Assembly: GCA_964494205.1 (NCBI GenBank)
Contig: CAZBRD010000003.1
Coordinates: 186,001 to 250,000, forward strand
Direction of reading: 5' to 3'
DNA length: 64,000 bases
Source of the DNA: JBBTCX01 sp964494205
GTDB taxonomy: Bacteria; Planctomycetota; Phycisphaerae; UBA1845
Notes under the pieces: model-generated
What the model was told of the DNA's origin: nothing
Seen by the model: the letters and a program-made list of their open reading frames with translations, nothing else
The model's database searches: none
Shown: positions 25,729-33,781 of the stretch, piece by piece
Layout: every line of letters begins with the position of its first letter
Numbering within the stretch: the stretch's first letter is position 1
Translations under genes and position numbers: made by a program

Positions 25729-26937
25729 ATGGCGTCGAAGGTGCGTTCAGCTACTGGCGAATCGCATGGTGAAGAATTGCGGGGGAATAGCGTACCCATC
25801 GAAGCACATTATCAGGCGTTGGGTGAGATTCGTCGTGGCATCTGCCTGCTGAATGCCGGTCAGTTCGATCAGGCTGCGAAGGCGTTTCAGAAGGCAATCA
25901 CACTGGAAAGCACAGATGAGTCGGCGCGAGATTACCTGGCTGCCTGTCTGGTTCAGGAGGGAAAGCTCGACGAAGCCGCTCGTTTGTTCCAAGAGAATGT
26001 GCACAAAGATGCGCCGCATGTTTCAGTGATTCGATCCGCACTCGCGCTCGCCCAGAGCGATCGCATCGATGACGCGATCAAGACGTTGAGAACGGGCCTC
26101 ACAGAGTCGCCTGAAAATGCAGAACTGCATTTCCAATTGGGGTTGTTGCTGGCGGCGATCGGACAATACGAGGAAGCGGAGCTGCGTTTCGAGCAGGCGG
26201 CGAGCATCGATCGCGAGCATGTAGACGCGCTCGTGAATCTCGGGCTTTGCTGCGGCGTGAGGAACGCGCCGGTTGACGCTATGAATCACTTGCAACGCGC
26301 GCAGTCACGGCGACCAGGCGACCCAAAGATTGGGTTACTACTCGCACAGGTCGCGCGAACCGTTCGGCAACTCGGTCAGACGGTGCGTGTGCGGGCGATG
26401 ATGCCTGAAGCGTCGGCGGTGCGGGAATCAAAGAGCATCAACGATTTGGCTGCGGTCATTGAGCGCGATCCGGATTTGATTGAAGCGCTGTTGGCTGTGC
26501 CGGATCGGGCGACTGACAAAAAGCTCACGACGACGCTGGCGGGCGCGCTGGATGTGCTCGTGAAACGACATCCGAAGCGAGCGGAATTTCATTTGCAGCA
26601 TGCGCAGGTGGTCGAAAGGCTTGGCAGGGCTGACCAGGCGGTGATTGAAGCGGAGCGTGCCGTGGCGCTCGATCCGACACTCACGCGGGCGATGGTTGAG
26701 TTGGGCCGACTTTATCAAGTGACGAATCGGCCAAAGGACGCCATCGCGCAGCTTGAGCAGGCGACGCAATCGGGTGCGCGTTACGCGGATGTTTATCTTC
26801 GGTTGGGGAATCTTTATCGAGACCAACGTCAGGTCGAGCGCGCCCGCGAGGCGTATGAAACGGCGCTGACGATCAACAATCGCTTTCACGCAGCGAAATC
26901 GGCGCTCGATTCACTCTCACAAACGAATGCGATTTGA
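25729..26937 (+). CDS. TPR-repeat protein
   Basis: A 402-residue soluble protein built from tetratricopeptide repeats. At least six are visible, beginning about residue 32 and each with the A-x-x-x-F/Y pattern, such as LLNAGQFDQAAKAFQKAITL and LGLLLAAIGQYEEAELRFEQ. ATG 25729 has GGAGGG eight bases upstream. No signal peptide is seen. Its stop codon overlaps the start of the next TPR gene (TGATG), so both are made together. A role as a scaffold or in polysaccharide export, given the flippase upstream, is inference. Confidence 0.82.
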   Translation: MASKVRSATGESHGEELRGNSVPIEAHYQALGEIRRGICLLNAGQFDQAAKAFQKAITLESTDESARDYLAACLVQEGKLDEAARLFQENVHKDAPHVSVIRSALALAQSDRIDDAIKTLRTGLTESPENAELHFQLGLLLAAIGQYEEAELRFEQAASIDREHVDALVNLGLCCGVRNAPVDAMNHLQRAQSRRPGDPKIGLLLAQVARTVRQLGQTVRVRAMMPEASAVRESKSINDLAAVIERDPDLIEALLAVPDRATDKKLTTTLAGALDVLVKRHPKRAEFHLQHAQVVERLGRADQAVIEAERAVALDPTLTRAMVELGRLYQVTNRPKDAIAQLEQATQSGARYADVYLRLGNLYRDQRQVERAREAYETALTINNRFHAAKSALDSLSQTNAI

Positions 26938-28649
26938 TGTCATATTTGCTGGAAATATTAGGTCGAGGGTTGCTCGCTGAACTCGCGGCGGCGTTTCGAG
27001 ACATCCTGCGCGACGATGGTCACTTCGGCACGCACGAACTCGAAACGCGAGTGAAGGAGCTTGGCGCGGGGACGGACGACTTCGTTCGCCTTGGCCGACG
27101 CATGCTGGTTGACCGGCAGTATCGGCGCGCGAGAGATGCGTTTGCGTCGGCATTGAGGATCGATGCATTAGATCGAACGGCGCGGATCGGCCTTGCTTGC
27201 GCGATGGATGAGCTAGGGATGACGCGAGCGGCCGCGGAGCAATTGCAGGCGGCGGCTGACGCTGATCCTGATGACGGGCCGACGGTGTTCGCGCTGGGCT
27301 TTTGCCGGGAAAAACTCGGTGAGACAGATCTGGCGATCGAGGCATATCAACAGACGCTGGATTGCACGCCGCAGTTGCGAAATGCGCACGAGCGGTTGGC
27401 TGCGATCTATCTGAAGCTGGACGACGTTGAAATGGCCGTGAAGCACTATGAACACTTGTGCTTCTGCGAGCCGGATGATCTTTCGTCATCGTTGACGCTG
27501 GCGAATCTATTGGTGCGAGCGGGTCGGCTGGAGGAGGCGGTCAAGAGATACGAATTCGTGTTGGCTACCGACCCATCGAACTGGGAGGCGCATGACGATC
27601 TGGTTTCAACCCACGTCGAAGCGGGCCAGTTGGATGAGGCTATCGACGTTTGCCAGAAGATGATCGAAGCGCAGCCGGAGCGGGCGCAGCATTATTCGAA
27701 GCTGGGCGATTTGTATGCCAAGATCGGTCGGCACAAGGAATCGCTCGACGCCTATACGCATGCAGTGAGGTTGAACCCTGATTTCCTCGAGGCAACGATC
27801 AAGGTGGGCACGTGCAAGATGCGGCGCGGCGAGTACGTCGAGGCTGCACAGGCGTTCAGCCAGGCGGCGGAAATCAACGATCGCTATCTGGGTGCGTACG
27901 TTGGCCTTGGTGTTGCGCAGAGTGCGTTGGGGCAGACCGAGGACGCGATGGCTACGCTGGAGATGGCGGCGGGCATCGAGACAAACAGCGTGCTGCTGTT
28001 CTCTGAGATTTCGCGGCTGCAGTTGCAAGTTTCTGCCGCGGAGCAATTCGCTGCGTATTTGGCGCCGAACTCGATTGCGCGATCGGCGGATGGTCCGAAG
28101 CAGGATGCAGCGAACGCGATCATTGATACGCAGGTGAACAACATCAAGGCCGCGCTACGCGATCGGCAAAACCATGCCGACCTACATTATCGATTGGGAT
28201 TGCTCCTAAAGCAGAAGGGTGATCTGGCGGGCGCGATCGATGAGTTCCGCGATGCGGTAGACATCAATCCGAATTATCTCAAAGCACTCTCGAAGCTGGG
28301 TCTCTCATTGCGTGAGGCTGGCAAGCTTGATGAAGCGGTTGCCGTTTTGCAGAAGGCGCTGGAGGTCGATCCGCAGTCGATTGATCTGCACTATCAACTC
28401 GGGTTGATCTTTGCGGATCGCGGTCAATTCAACGTCGCGCTGGATCGATTTGAGCGTGCGGCTGATGGCGCTCCGCAGAACATGGATTACGTAGCCAACC
28501 TCGCGCTGGCGTTGCAGAACATGGGTTTGCTCGATCGTGCGACTGCGACGTGGCAAACGCTTTGCGAGACATTGCAGGAAAATCAAAAGCCGAAGCTGGT
28601 GGATGAGTCAACGAATCGAATTCCGAGAATGCGTTCGGATACGGGGTGA
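26937..28649 (+). CDS. long TPR-repeat protein
   Basis: A 570-residue protein with about 12 tetratricopeptide repeats in two blocks (about 35-300 and 405-560), separated by a less regular stretch. Examples are AIEAYQQTLDCTPQLRNAHE and LRDRQNHADLHYRLGLLLKQ. ATG 26937 shares its A with the TGA of the upstream gene; the preceding TTG is less likely. It is soluble and without catalytic motifs. The array length suggests a superhelix holding several partners; O-GlcNAc-transferase-like repeats look similar, but no transferase domain follows. Confidence 0.82.
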   Translation: MSYLLEILGRGLLAELAAAFRDILRDDGHFGTHELETRVKELGAGTDDFVRLGRRMLVDRQYRRARDAFASALRIDALDRTARIGLACAMDELGMTRAAAEQLQAAADADPDDGPTVFALGFCREKLGETDLAIEAYQQTLDCTPQLRNAHERLAAIYLKLDDVEMAVKHYEHLCFCEPDDLSSSLTLANLLVRAGRLEEAVKRYEFVLATDPSNWEAHDDLVSTHVEAGQLDEAIDVCQKMIEAQPERAQHYSKLGDLYAKIGRHKESLDAYTHAVRLNPDFLEATIKVGTCKMRRGEYVEAAQAFSQAAEINDRYLGAYVGLGVAQSALGQTEDAMATLEMAAGIETNSVLLFSEISRLQLQVSAAEQFAAYLAPNSIARSADGPKQDAANAIIDTQVNNIKAALRDRQNHADLHYRLGLLLKQKGDLAGAIDEFRDAVDINPNYLKALSKLGLSLREAGKLDEAVAVLQKALEVDPQSIDLHYQLGLIFADRGQFNVALDRFERAADGAPQNMDYVANLALALQNMGLLDRATATWQTLCETLQENQKPKLVDESTNRIPRMRSDTG

Positions 28650-28694
28650 AGGCTTGCTTCGAGTGCGGCTCGCCGTAACGTGGGTCCTCATCAC

Positions 28695-28784
28695 CACGGC
28701 CAAGCTGCGGCTTGACCGTGCCACCCTCAACGAGTTCCTAAGCTAATTCGACATTCGACATGGCCAAGCTGTTGCTTGGCCATG
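28695..28784. repeat. two GGCCAAGC palindromes
   Basis: CACGGCCAAGC-TGC-GGCTTGACCGTG at 28695-28720 and CATGGCCAAGC-TGTT-GCTTGGCCATG at 28759-28784. Both are followed by CCAC. The paired base changes (CAC/GTG versus CAT/ATG) keep the stems intact. Confidence 0.8.
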
Positions 28785-28831
28785 CCACGCGCGAATCAGT
28801 AATGCGACGCAAATATCGGTGATGGCACGCG

Positions 28832-29953
28832 CTACTTCGGCGATTCTGAAACCAGTTCCTTCACCATGTCTGCCAATTTGTCGCCGGGATCTACTGAGCG
28901 AAGCACGCCCTTTCGATCGATCAGTAAGTATGTTGGCAGCTTGGTGACGCCGGTGCCGATGAGTGCTTCGTTGTCCAAGCCTTGATTATCCGTGAATTGC
29001 GGCCAAGTCAGCGGGTGCTTGTCCGTTGCAGCCTTCATGGCGTTTGAGTTGCTGTCGACGTTGATGCCGAAGAGTTGCAGATCGGCGTCCTTGAATTCTT
29101 CCCGTAGCTTGATGAGCTTGGGAAGGTCCTTGACTGAATCCTCGTTCCAGCTTGCCCAAAAGTGGATGATCACCACCTTGCCGAGGTGCGCTCGCGTATC
29201 CAACGACTTACCGCCGGAAGTCTCGTAAACGAAAGCGAACTCCCTGCCTAAGGACTGCGCCTGGTACACTTCGCCCGCGGCGCGTTTGGTCGCGGCATTA
29301 TCAGGGAACTCTTTGCTGAGTTTCTGCAATTCTGCGGATGCACGATCGAGTTTCTTCATCGCCAGCAAGTTGCGAATGAGGCTGGCCCACATGACGGGTC
29401 GATGTTCTGATTTGGGATAGTCAGACAGGAACGCTTCGTATCGCTCTACGGCTCCCTGCAGACGGCGATCCTCAGGCATGTTTTCGGCGCGTGCTGCCAG
29501 CACAAAGGCTTGAAGCGCGTAGAAGTCGCTCTCCTCGCGGATTCGCTGCGAGGGGTTTTCCTTCGCCAAGTCCTCCTGATATTTGAGCAGTTCGTGGGCG
29601 AACTCGGGGTGGATGCGCGCGTACTGTGCGAGCGTGGCCAGTTTTGCGAGGATCGCGTCTTCACGAAACGAAGACTTTGGGAATCGTTTGAGAAACTCAT
29701 CGATCACGGACATCAGGTCTGATCGCTTGAGACCAAACTTGGCGATACCGGCTTCCGGGTCGCCGCCGCGCGAGGGCGGTTCGCGAAGTGTTTTGATGAC
29801 GTCGATGAAATACGATTCCGGGGCATCGGAAGGAAACTCCGGGCCGTCCGGCGTTTGCTTGACCTTTGGGGGTGGGGGCGGTGGGGCGGTTTCCGTTTTT
29901 GGCTGCACCGGTTCCGAAATCGCAAACGCGAATAGAAGTATCAAGTATTGCAT
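28832..29953 (-). CDS. TlpA-like thioredoxin-fold protein lacking the CxxC
   Basis: A 373-residue protein with a short signal sequence, a Pro-rich stretch (QPKTETAPPPPPPKVKQ), a helical TPR-like middle (about 45-235), and a C-terminal TlpA/ResA thioredoxin domain (about 237-370). In place of WCxxC it has FWASWNEDS: both cysteines are replaced (N270, S273). The cis-proline (LPTYLLIDRKG, P340) and the rest of the fold remain. It cannot do thiol-disulfide exchange, so binding or a structural role is likely. It starts 26 bases after the B12/G-protein gene and is probably cotranscribed with it. Confidence 0.82.
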   Translation of the reverse strand: MQYLILLFAFAISEPVQPKTETAPPPPPPKVKQTPDGPEFPSDAPESYFIDVIKTLREPPSRGGDPEAGIAKFGLKRSDLMSVIDEFLKRFPKSSFREDAILAKLATLAQYARIHPEFAHELLKYQEDLAKENPSQRIREESDFYALQAFVLAARAENMPEDRRLQGAVERYEAFLSDYPKSEHRPVMWASLIRNLLAMKKLDRASAELQKLSKEFPDNAATKRAAGEVYQAQSLGREFAFVYETSGGKSLDTRAHLGKVVIIHFWASWNEDSVKDLPKLIKLREEFKDADLQLFGINVDSNSNAMKAATDKHPLTWPQFTDNQGLDNEALIGTGVTKLPTYLLIDRKGVLRSVDPGDKLADMVKELVSESPK

Positions 29954-29979
29954 GCGTATTTATTCGCCCGAATGGCGTG

Positions 29980-31089
29980 TCACGTCAAGCTGGAGACCCA
30001 GTCGGCGACCGCGTCGATGCCTTCCTCGCGGACGGTGCTGGCACGGAAAATCGGGCGGGAGTCGCCGACTGCGCCGATTAGTTGCGCCTGTGTTGCATCG
30101 GCGCCTGCCAGATCGCATTTGTTGAGCACGAAGCAGGAGGCGATTTCCATAATGCCCGCCTTGGAGAACTGCACGGCATCGCCGCTGTCGGGCATGAGAA
30201 GGAGAATGACATTTTTCGCGAGGTCGTGGACGGCCACATCCGATTGGCCTGCGCCGACGGTCTCAACGAGAACGAAATCGAAGCCGAAACCTGCGATGAG
30301 ATCGACCACCTCGCGACAGTGGGGGGCGAGGCCGCCTTGCTCTTTGCCGGAGGCGAGGCTGCGAACAAAGAAATCATGATCGGGCGTGCCCGACATCATG
30401 CGGAGGCGATCGCCAAGGAGCGCGCCGCCGGTGACGGGGCTGCTGGGATCGACGGCCACGACCGCGACTTTGTGCCCGCGCGTGCGAAGAAGCTTTCCGA
30501 GGCGAGCGATGAATGAACTCTTGCCCACGCCCGGCGCACCGGTGACGCCGATTACCTTGGCTTTTCCTTTGGTCGGTGCCCAACCGTTCAAATTCTGACC
30601 GCGCTGGACGGCAGTAATGAGGCGGGCGAGGGCGCGAGGATCGCGCTGGGTGTAACCTTTCTGATACTCATCAAGCGATGTTCGTTTGTTGCGACTCGCG
30701 AGATTGCGGACTTCCTCGACGATTTTGTCGATCGGCGTGCCGGGGTTGAAAATGGCTTCAACGCCCATCTCGCGCAGTGCGGCGTAGTCTTGCTCAGGGA
30801 TGATTCCACCCAGGACAAGCGGCATGTTGTCGAGTTTCAGTTCCTTGCGTAGGCGGACCATTTCGCTCATGACGGTGAGGTGGGCAGCCGAGAGCAGGCT
30901 CACGCCGACGACGTCGACATCTTCCTGAAGAGCGGCGTGCATGGTGGCTTCGCAGGTCTGCCACAGGCCGGTGTAAATGACTTCGATGCCCGCGTCGCGG
31001 AACGAGCGGGCGAGAACTTTAACGCCGCGATCGTGACCATCGAGGCCGATCTTGGCGAGAAGGATGCGGGGTGGGATGGTTGTGCTCAT
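29980..31089 (-). CDS. fused B12-binding domain and MeaB-type G-protein (acyl-CoA mutase small subunit plus chaperone)
   Basis: A 369-residue fusion. Residues 7-130 form a B12-binding domain with the base-off motif DGHDRG (H19) and GGIIPEQD. Residues 135-369 are a MeaB/ArgK-type GTPase with Walker A GAPGVGKS (184-191), ETVGAGQSD (276-284) and NKCD (323-326). In IcmF the same two domains are followed by the mutase domain; here the mutase is a separate upstream gene. The G-protein should load and protect adenosylcobalamin. A C-terminal dimerisation arm as in MeaB is not apparent. ATG 31089 has AGGAG about eleven bases upstream. See the mutase entry. Confidence 0.92.
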   Translation of the reverse strand: MSTTIPPRILLAKIGLDGHDRGVKVLARSFRDAGIEVIYTGLWQTCEATMHAALQEDVDVVGVSLLSAAHLTVMSEMVRLRKELKLDNMPLVLGGIIPEQDYAALREMGVEAIFNPGTPIDKIVEEVRNLASRNKRTSLDEYQKGYTQRDPRALARLITAVQRGQNLNGWAPTKGKAKVIGVTGAPGVGKSSFIARLGKLLRTRGHKVAVVAVDPSSPVTGGALLGDRLRMMSGTPDHDFFVRSLASGKEQGGLAPHCREVVDLIAGFGFDFVLVETVGAGQSDVAVHDLAKNVILLLMPDSGDAVQFSKAGIMEIASCFVLNKCDLAGADATQAQLIGAVGDSRPIFRASTVREEGIDAVADWVSSLT

Positions 31090-31176
31090 GCGGACGCGGC
31101 TCCTGCTTGCAAATCGAAGCAACGCGGAGAAGGGGAATATGACTCTACGTTACGAGTAGTCGAGGACTCACGAGTT

Positions 31177-31260
31177 GTCCCGTAGGGACATCCGAGAATA
31201 GCCCAGCGTTTCAACGCTGGGTGAGATCGTCGAATCTCGCGATCTGAGTGCCGTAGGCAC
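31177..31260 (+). repeat. three-hairpin REP element, copy 1
   Basis: The 13-mer GTCCCGTAGGGAC, then GAGAATAG, then the central palindrome CCCAGCGTT-TC-AACGCTGGG, GTGA and about 25 bases, then the 13-mer GTGCCGTAGGCAC. The outer 13-mers share the core CGTAG with different complementary arms. Length 84. Confidence 0.88.
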
Positions 31261-31269
31261 GATTGAAAC

Positions 31270-31722
31270 TCATCCAAAAACGTAGCGCTCGTCATAGGCG
31301 ATTCCATGCCTTTTCAGGAAGCTCTCGAACTCCTCTTCAAACGTCTTGACGCGATGATGCTCGTCCTGATGGTTGATGTACGCAATCGTGTCATCGACGC
31401 CGGAAACGCCGATACTAAACGCACCATACCCTTCTTGCCAAGCGAAGTCCTTCATTGATGGAAACGTGTCGTGGACCCATTTGGATGAGCCGCCTTTGAT
31501 CAGTTGGACCGCCTTGGCCAAGGATGTTGTCGCGGGTATGGACACGAGCATGTGAACATGGTCGTCGATCCCGCCGACGGCGAGACTTTTCATGTCGTTA
31601 TCGCGAGCGATTCCTCCGAGGTATGCATGCAGGCGGTCGCGAATCTCCGGTGCGATGAGTTTTCGGCGGCCTTTGGTGGAGAAGACGATGTGCATGAGGC
31701 AATTGGAATAGGAATGGGGCAT
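31270..31722 (-). CDS. REP-associated tyrosine transposase (RAYT, Y1/IS200-like)
   Basis: A 150-residue Y1 transposase. It has the HUH metal motif DDHVHML (H55, H57), the opening LMHIVFSTKGRRKLI, W-x-x-GYGAFSIG (about 95-105) and the catalytic tyrosine in AYINHQDEHH (Y115). RAYTs are single-domain relatives of IS200 transposases that act on REP palindromes in single-stranded DNA and are usually fixed, single-copy genes. All catalytic residues are present, so it may be active. The flanking three-hairpin elements are its likely substrate. Confidence 0.93.
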   Translation of the reverse strand: MPHSYSNCLMHIVFSTKGRRKLIAPEIRDRLHAYLGGIARDNDMKSLAVGGIDDHVHMLVSIPATTSLAKAVQLIKGGSSKWVHDTFPSMKDFAWQEGYGAFSIGVSGVDDTIAYINHQDEHHRVKTFEEEFESFLKRHGIAYDERYVFG

Positions 31723-32082
31723 TGGTCGAATCTTCGGGTGTCAAGTCAACGAGCATCAGTCGTCCTTACAGGACTCTAATGTCAGTCGAACTTTGTACCC
31801 AGGCATGAATGCCTGGGCTATTCTCAGATGCCACTACGTGGCACACGGTGAAATTGCCTACGCTATGAACGTAACCAGCGCTTCGAACGTTGCCCTACAC
31901 TACAAACGTGGCCATCGCTGCGAACTCGGCCTGTGCAACGTGCTCGGTCTGCTATGACTTGGCCAATCTTCGCGCCCCTTGCAGGCGGACGCAACGACAA
32001 TGGAGACAAAGTCCGTCGTCCGATGGTTCCCCGGCAGTTCTCCCATCTGAAGGCTCCCAGCCCTGAACCATTTCCTCATTCC
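31723..32082. other. intergenic, RAYT 5' side
   Basis: About 360 bases between the RAYT and the mutase stop. It contains the inverted REP element at 31762-31841. The rest (31843-32082) has no gene or recognisable signal. Confidence 0.6.
31762..31841 (-). repeat. three-hairpin REP element, copy 2 (inverted)
   Basis: 13-mer GTCCTTACAGGAC, central palindrome CCCAGGCAT-GA-ATGCCTGGG, CTATTCTC, then GCCACTACGTGGC. It is the reverse orientation of copy 1. The core of the last 13-mer is CTACG, the complement of CGTAG. Confidence 0.85.
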
Positions 32083-33684
32083 TCACCATTCCGGGCCGCC
32101 GTCGTAGCTGCCGAAGACGGATTTCATGGTTTCCATCATTTCGCCGACGGTGGCGTCGGCTTCGGCTGCGTCTATTAGTGCGGGCATAACATTCTCGTTG
32201 TTTTTCGCGACGTTGCGGAGTCGGTCGAGCGAGTCGCGGTGTTTTTTCGCGTCGCGCGATTTTTTCAATGCTCTCAATCGCGCGACCTGAGCGTCTTCAG
32301 TTTCCTGGCCGATTTTGAGTGTATTAATGCCGTGCGGGCCTTCTTCGACGAAATCTGTGACGCCGACGATCTTGAACTCGCCCGCGTCCACTTTGCGCTG
32401 TTCAGCCTGGGCGGATTCGGCAATGACACGACGGAAGTATCCGCGATCGATAGCTTTGATCACGCCGCCCATCGCATCGAGCTGGTCGAAGATGGCGTAG
32501 GCCTTCGCTTCGATTTCGTTGGTCAATTTTTCCACGAAATAGCTGCCGCCGAGCGGGTCAACGGACTGCGCAATGTTCATTTCGTGGGCAAGAATCTGCT
32601 GCGTGCGAAGGGCAAGTTTGACTGATTCTTCCGTCGGCAACGCTAGGGTTTCGTCGAAGCTGTTGGTGTGCAGTGATTGCGTGCCGCCAAGCGCGCCCGC
32701 AAGTGCCTGGTAGGCAACGCGGACGATGTTGTTCAGCGGTTGCTGCTCGGTGAGTGTGACACCAGCGGTTTGGCAGTGCATGCGGAGGATCCAGCTGCGT
32801 TCGTTCTTGGCGTGGAAGCGATCACGCATGATATGGGCCCACATACGGCGAGCGGCGCGGAGTTTGGCGATCTCTTCGAAGAAATCGTTGTGCACGTCGA
32901 AGAAAAAGCTGATGCGCGGGGCGATTGCGTCGACATCGAGGCCGCGATCGATGCTCGCTTCGACGTAGGCCATGCCGTCGGCCAGCGTGAAGGCGAGTTC
33001 TTCGGCTGCGGTGGCGCCGGCTTCGCGAATATGGTAGCCGCTGACGCTGACGGTGTTCCACTGCGGCATGTGTTTGGTGCAGTATTCTATCGTGTCGACA
33101 ACGAGGTTCACGCTGGGGCGCGGTGGATAGACGTATTCGTTCTGGGCGTGGAACTCCTTGAGGATGTCGTTTTGCAACGTGCCGCGTAGTTTTTCGAGCG
33201 GGACGCCTTGTTCCTGTGCGACGGCGATGTAGAAGGCGAGAAGGATCGCCGCAGGGGCGTTGATGGTCATGCTTGTGCTGACTTCTTCGAGGTGGATGCC
33301 GTCGAAGAGGCGACGCATATCGGCGAGACAGGAGATCGCCACGCCGCAACGGCCTACTTCGCCGAGCGACAATGGGTCGTCACTATCGCGACCCATGAGT
33401 GTAGGCAGGTCGAAGGCTGTGCTGAGACCGGTTTGGCCTTTTTCCAGCAAATACTTGAATCGCTGGTTGGTGTCGTCGGCGGATCCGAAGCCTGCGAATT
33501 GCCGCATGGTCCAGAGCTTGTCGCGATACATCGTGCGGTGTGGGCCGCGGGTGAACGGGAACTTGCCGGGCTCGCCGAGCGATTTGCTCGCGTCGAACGC
33601 ACCGAGGTCTTCGGGGGCGACGAAGGGCTTTTCGGCGCCCTGTGCGCGGATGCGAGATGGATTCGATGATGGTTTCACGGACAT
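32083..33684 (-). CDS. acyl-CoA mutase catalytic subunit, isobutyryl-CoA-mutase type
   Basis: A 533-residue B12-dependent acyl-CoA mutase large subunit that ends before the B12-binding domain. The TIM barrel starts with KLWTMRQFAGFGSADDTN. Methylmalonyl-CoA mutase has Tyr (RQYAGF) and Arg (VRNTY) as substrate-binding residues; here they are Phe63 and Gln181 (HAQNEY), the pair known from isobutyryl-CoA mutase (Phe80, Gln198). The catalytic Tyr-His (SGYHIREAGA, Y217/H218) are kept. It probably interconverts isobutyryl- and n-butyryl-CoA; another branched acyl-CoA is possible. ATG 33684 has GGAG about nine bases upstream. The crotonase gene lies 97 bases upstream with an inverted palindrome between. 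Confidence 0.9.
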   Translation of the reverse strand: MSVKPSSNPSRIRAQGAEKPFVAPEDLGAFDASKSLGEPGKFPFTRGPHRTMYRDKLWTMRQFAGFGSADDTNQRFKYLLEKGQTGLSTAFDLPTLMGRDSDDPLSLGEVGRCGVAISCLADMRRLFDGIHLEEVSTSMTINAPAAILLAFYIAVAQEQGVPLEKLRGTLQNDILKEFHAQNEYVYPPRPSVNLVVDTIEYCTKHMPQWNTVSVSGYHIREAGATAAEELAFTLADGMAYVEASIDRGLDVDAIAPRISFFFDVHNDFFEEIAKLRAARRMWAHIMRDRFHAKNERSWILRMHCQTAGVTLTEQQPLNNIVRVAYQALAGALGGTQSLHTNSFDETLALPTEESVKLALRTQQILAHEMNIAQSVDPLGGSYFVEKLTNEIEAKAYAIFDQLDAMGGVIKAIDRGYFRRVIAESAQAEQRKVDAGEFKIVGVTDFVEEGPHGINTLKIGQETEDAQVARLRALKKSRDAKKHRDSLDRLRNVAKNNENVMPALIDAAEADATVGEMMETMKSVFGSYDGGPEW

Positions 33685-33714
33685 ATCGTTTGCTCCGTCA
33701 TACGTTTCTTGTAG

Positions 33715-33774
33715 GGCGGGTTTCACCCGCCAGAATGATGTACGATTTTCCGTTCAATGGCGGGTGAAACCCGC
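33715..33774. repeat. inverted pair of GGCGGGT palindromes
   Basis: GGCGGGT-TTC-ACCCGCC at 33715-33731 and its reverse form GGCGGGT-GAA-ACCCGC at 33759-33774, with 27 bases between. Both belong to the element at 1480-1496. The pair fills the gap between the crotonase and mutase genes. Confidence 0.8.
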
Positions 33775-33781
33775 ACTAATA

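Larger units (their letters stand above)
31177..31842. mobile_element. RAYT locus bracketed by inverted three-hairpin REP elements
   Basis: A RAYT gene (31270-31722) lies between two copies of an 80-84 base element in opposite orientation (31177-31260 and 31762-31841). This is the usual layout of a REP/RAYT pair. The unit sits between the two genes of the acyl-CoA mutase. Confidence 0.8.

Noticed and set aside
31177..31842. Classical IS200/IS605 insertion
   Set aside because: No TnpB, no subterminal ends of that family; size, single gene and REP flanks fit a RAYT.
32083..33684. Plain methylmalonyl-CoA mutase
   Set aside because: Phe and Gln replace the Tyr and Arg that bind the methylmalonyl carboxylate, and the B12 domain is on a separate fused protein, so I prefer the isobutyryl type.
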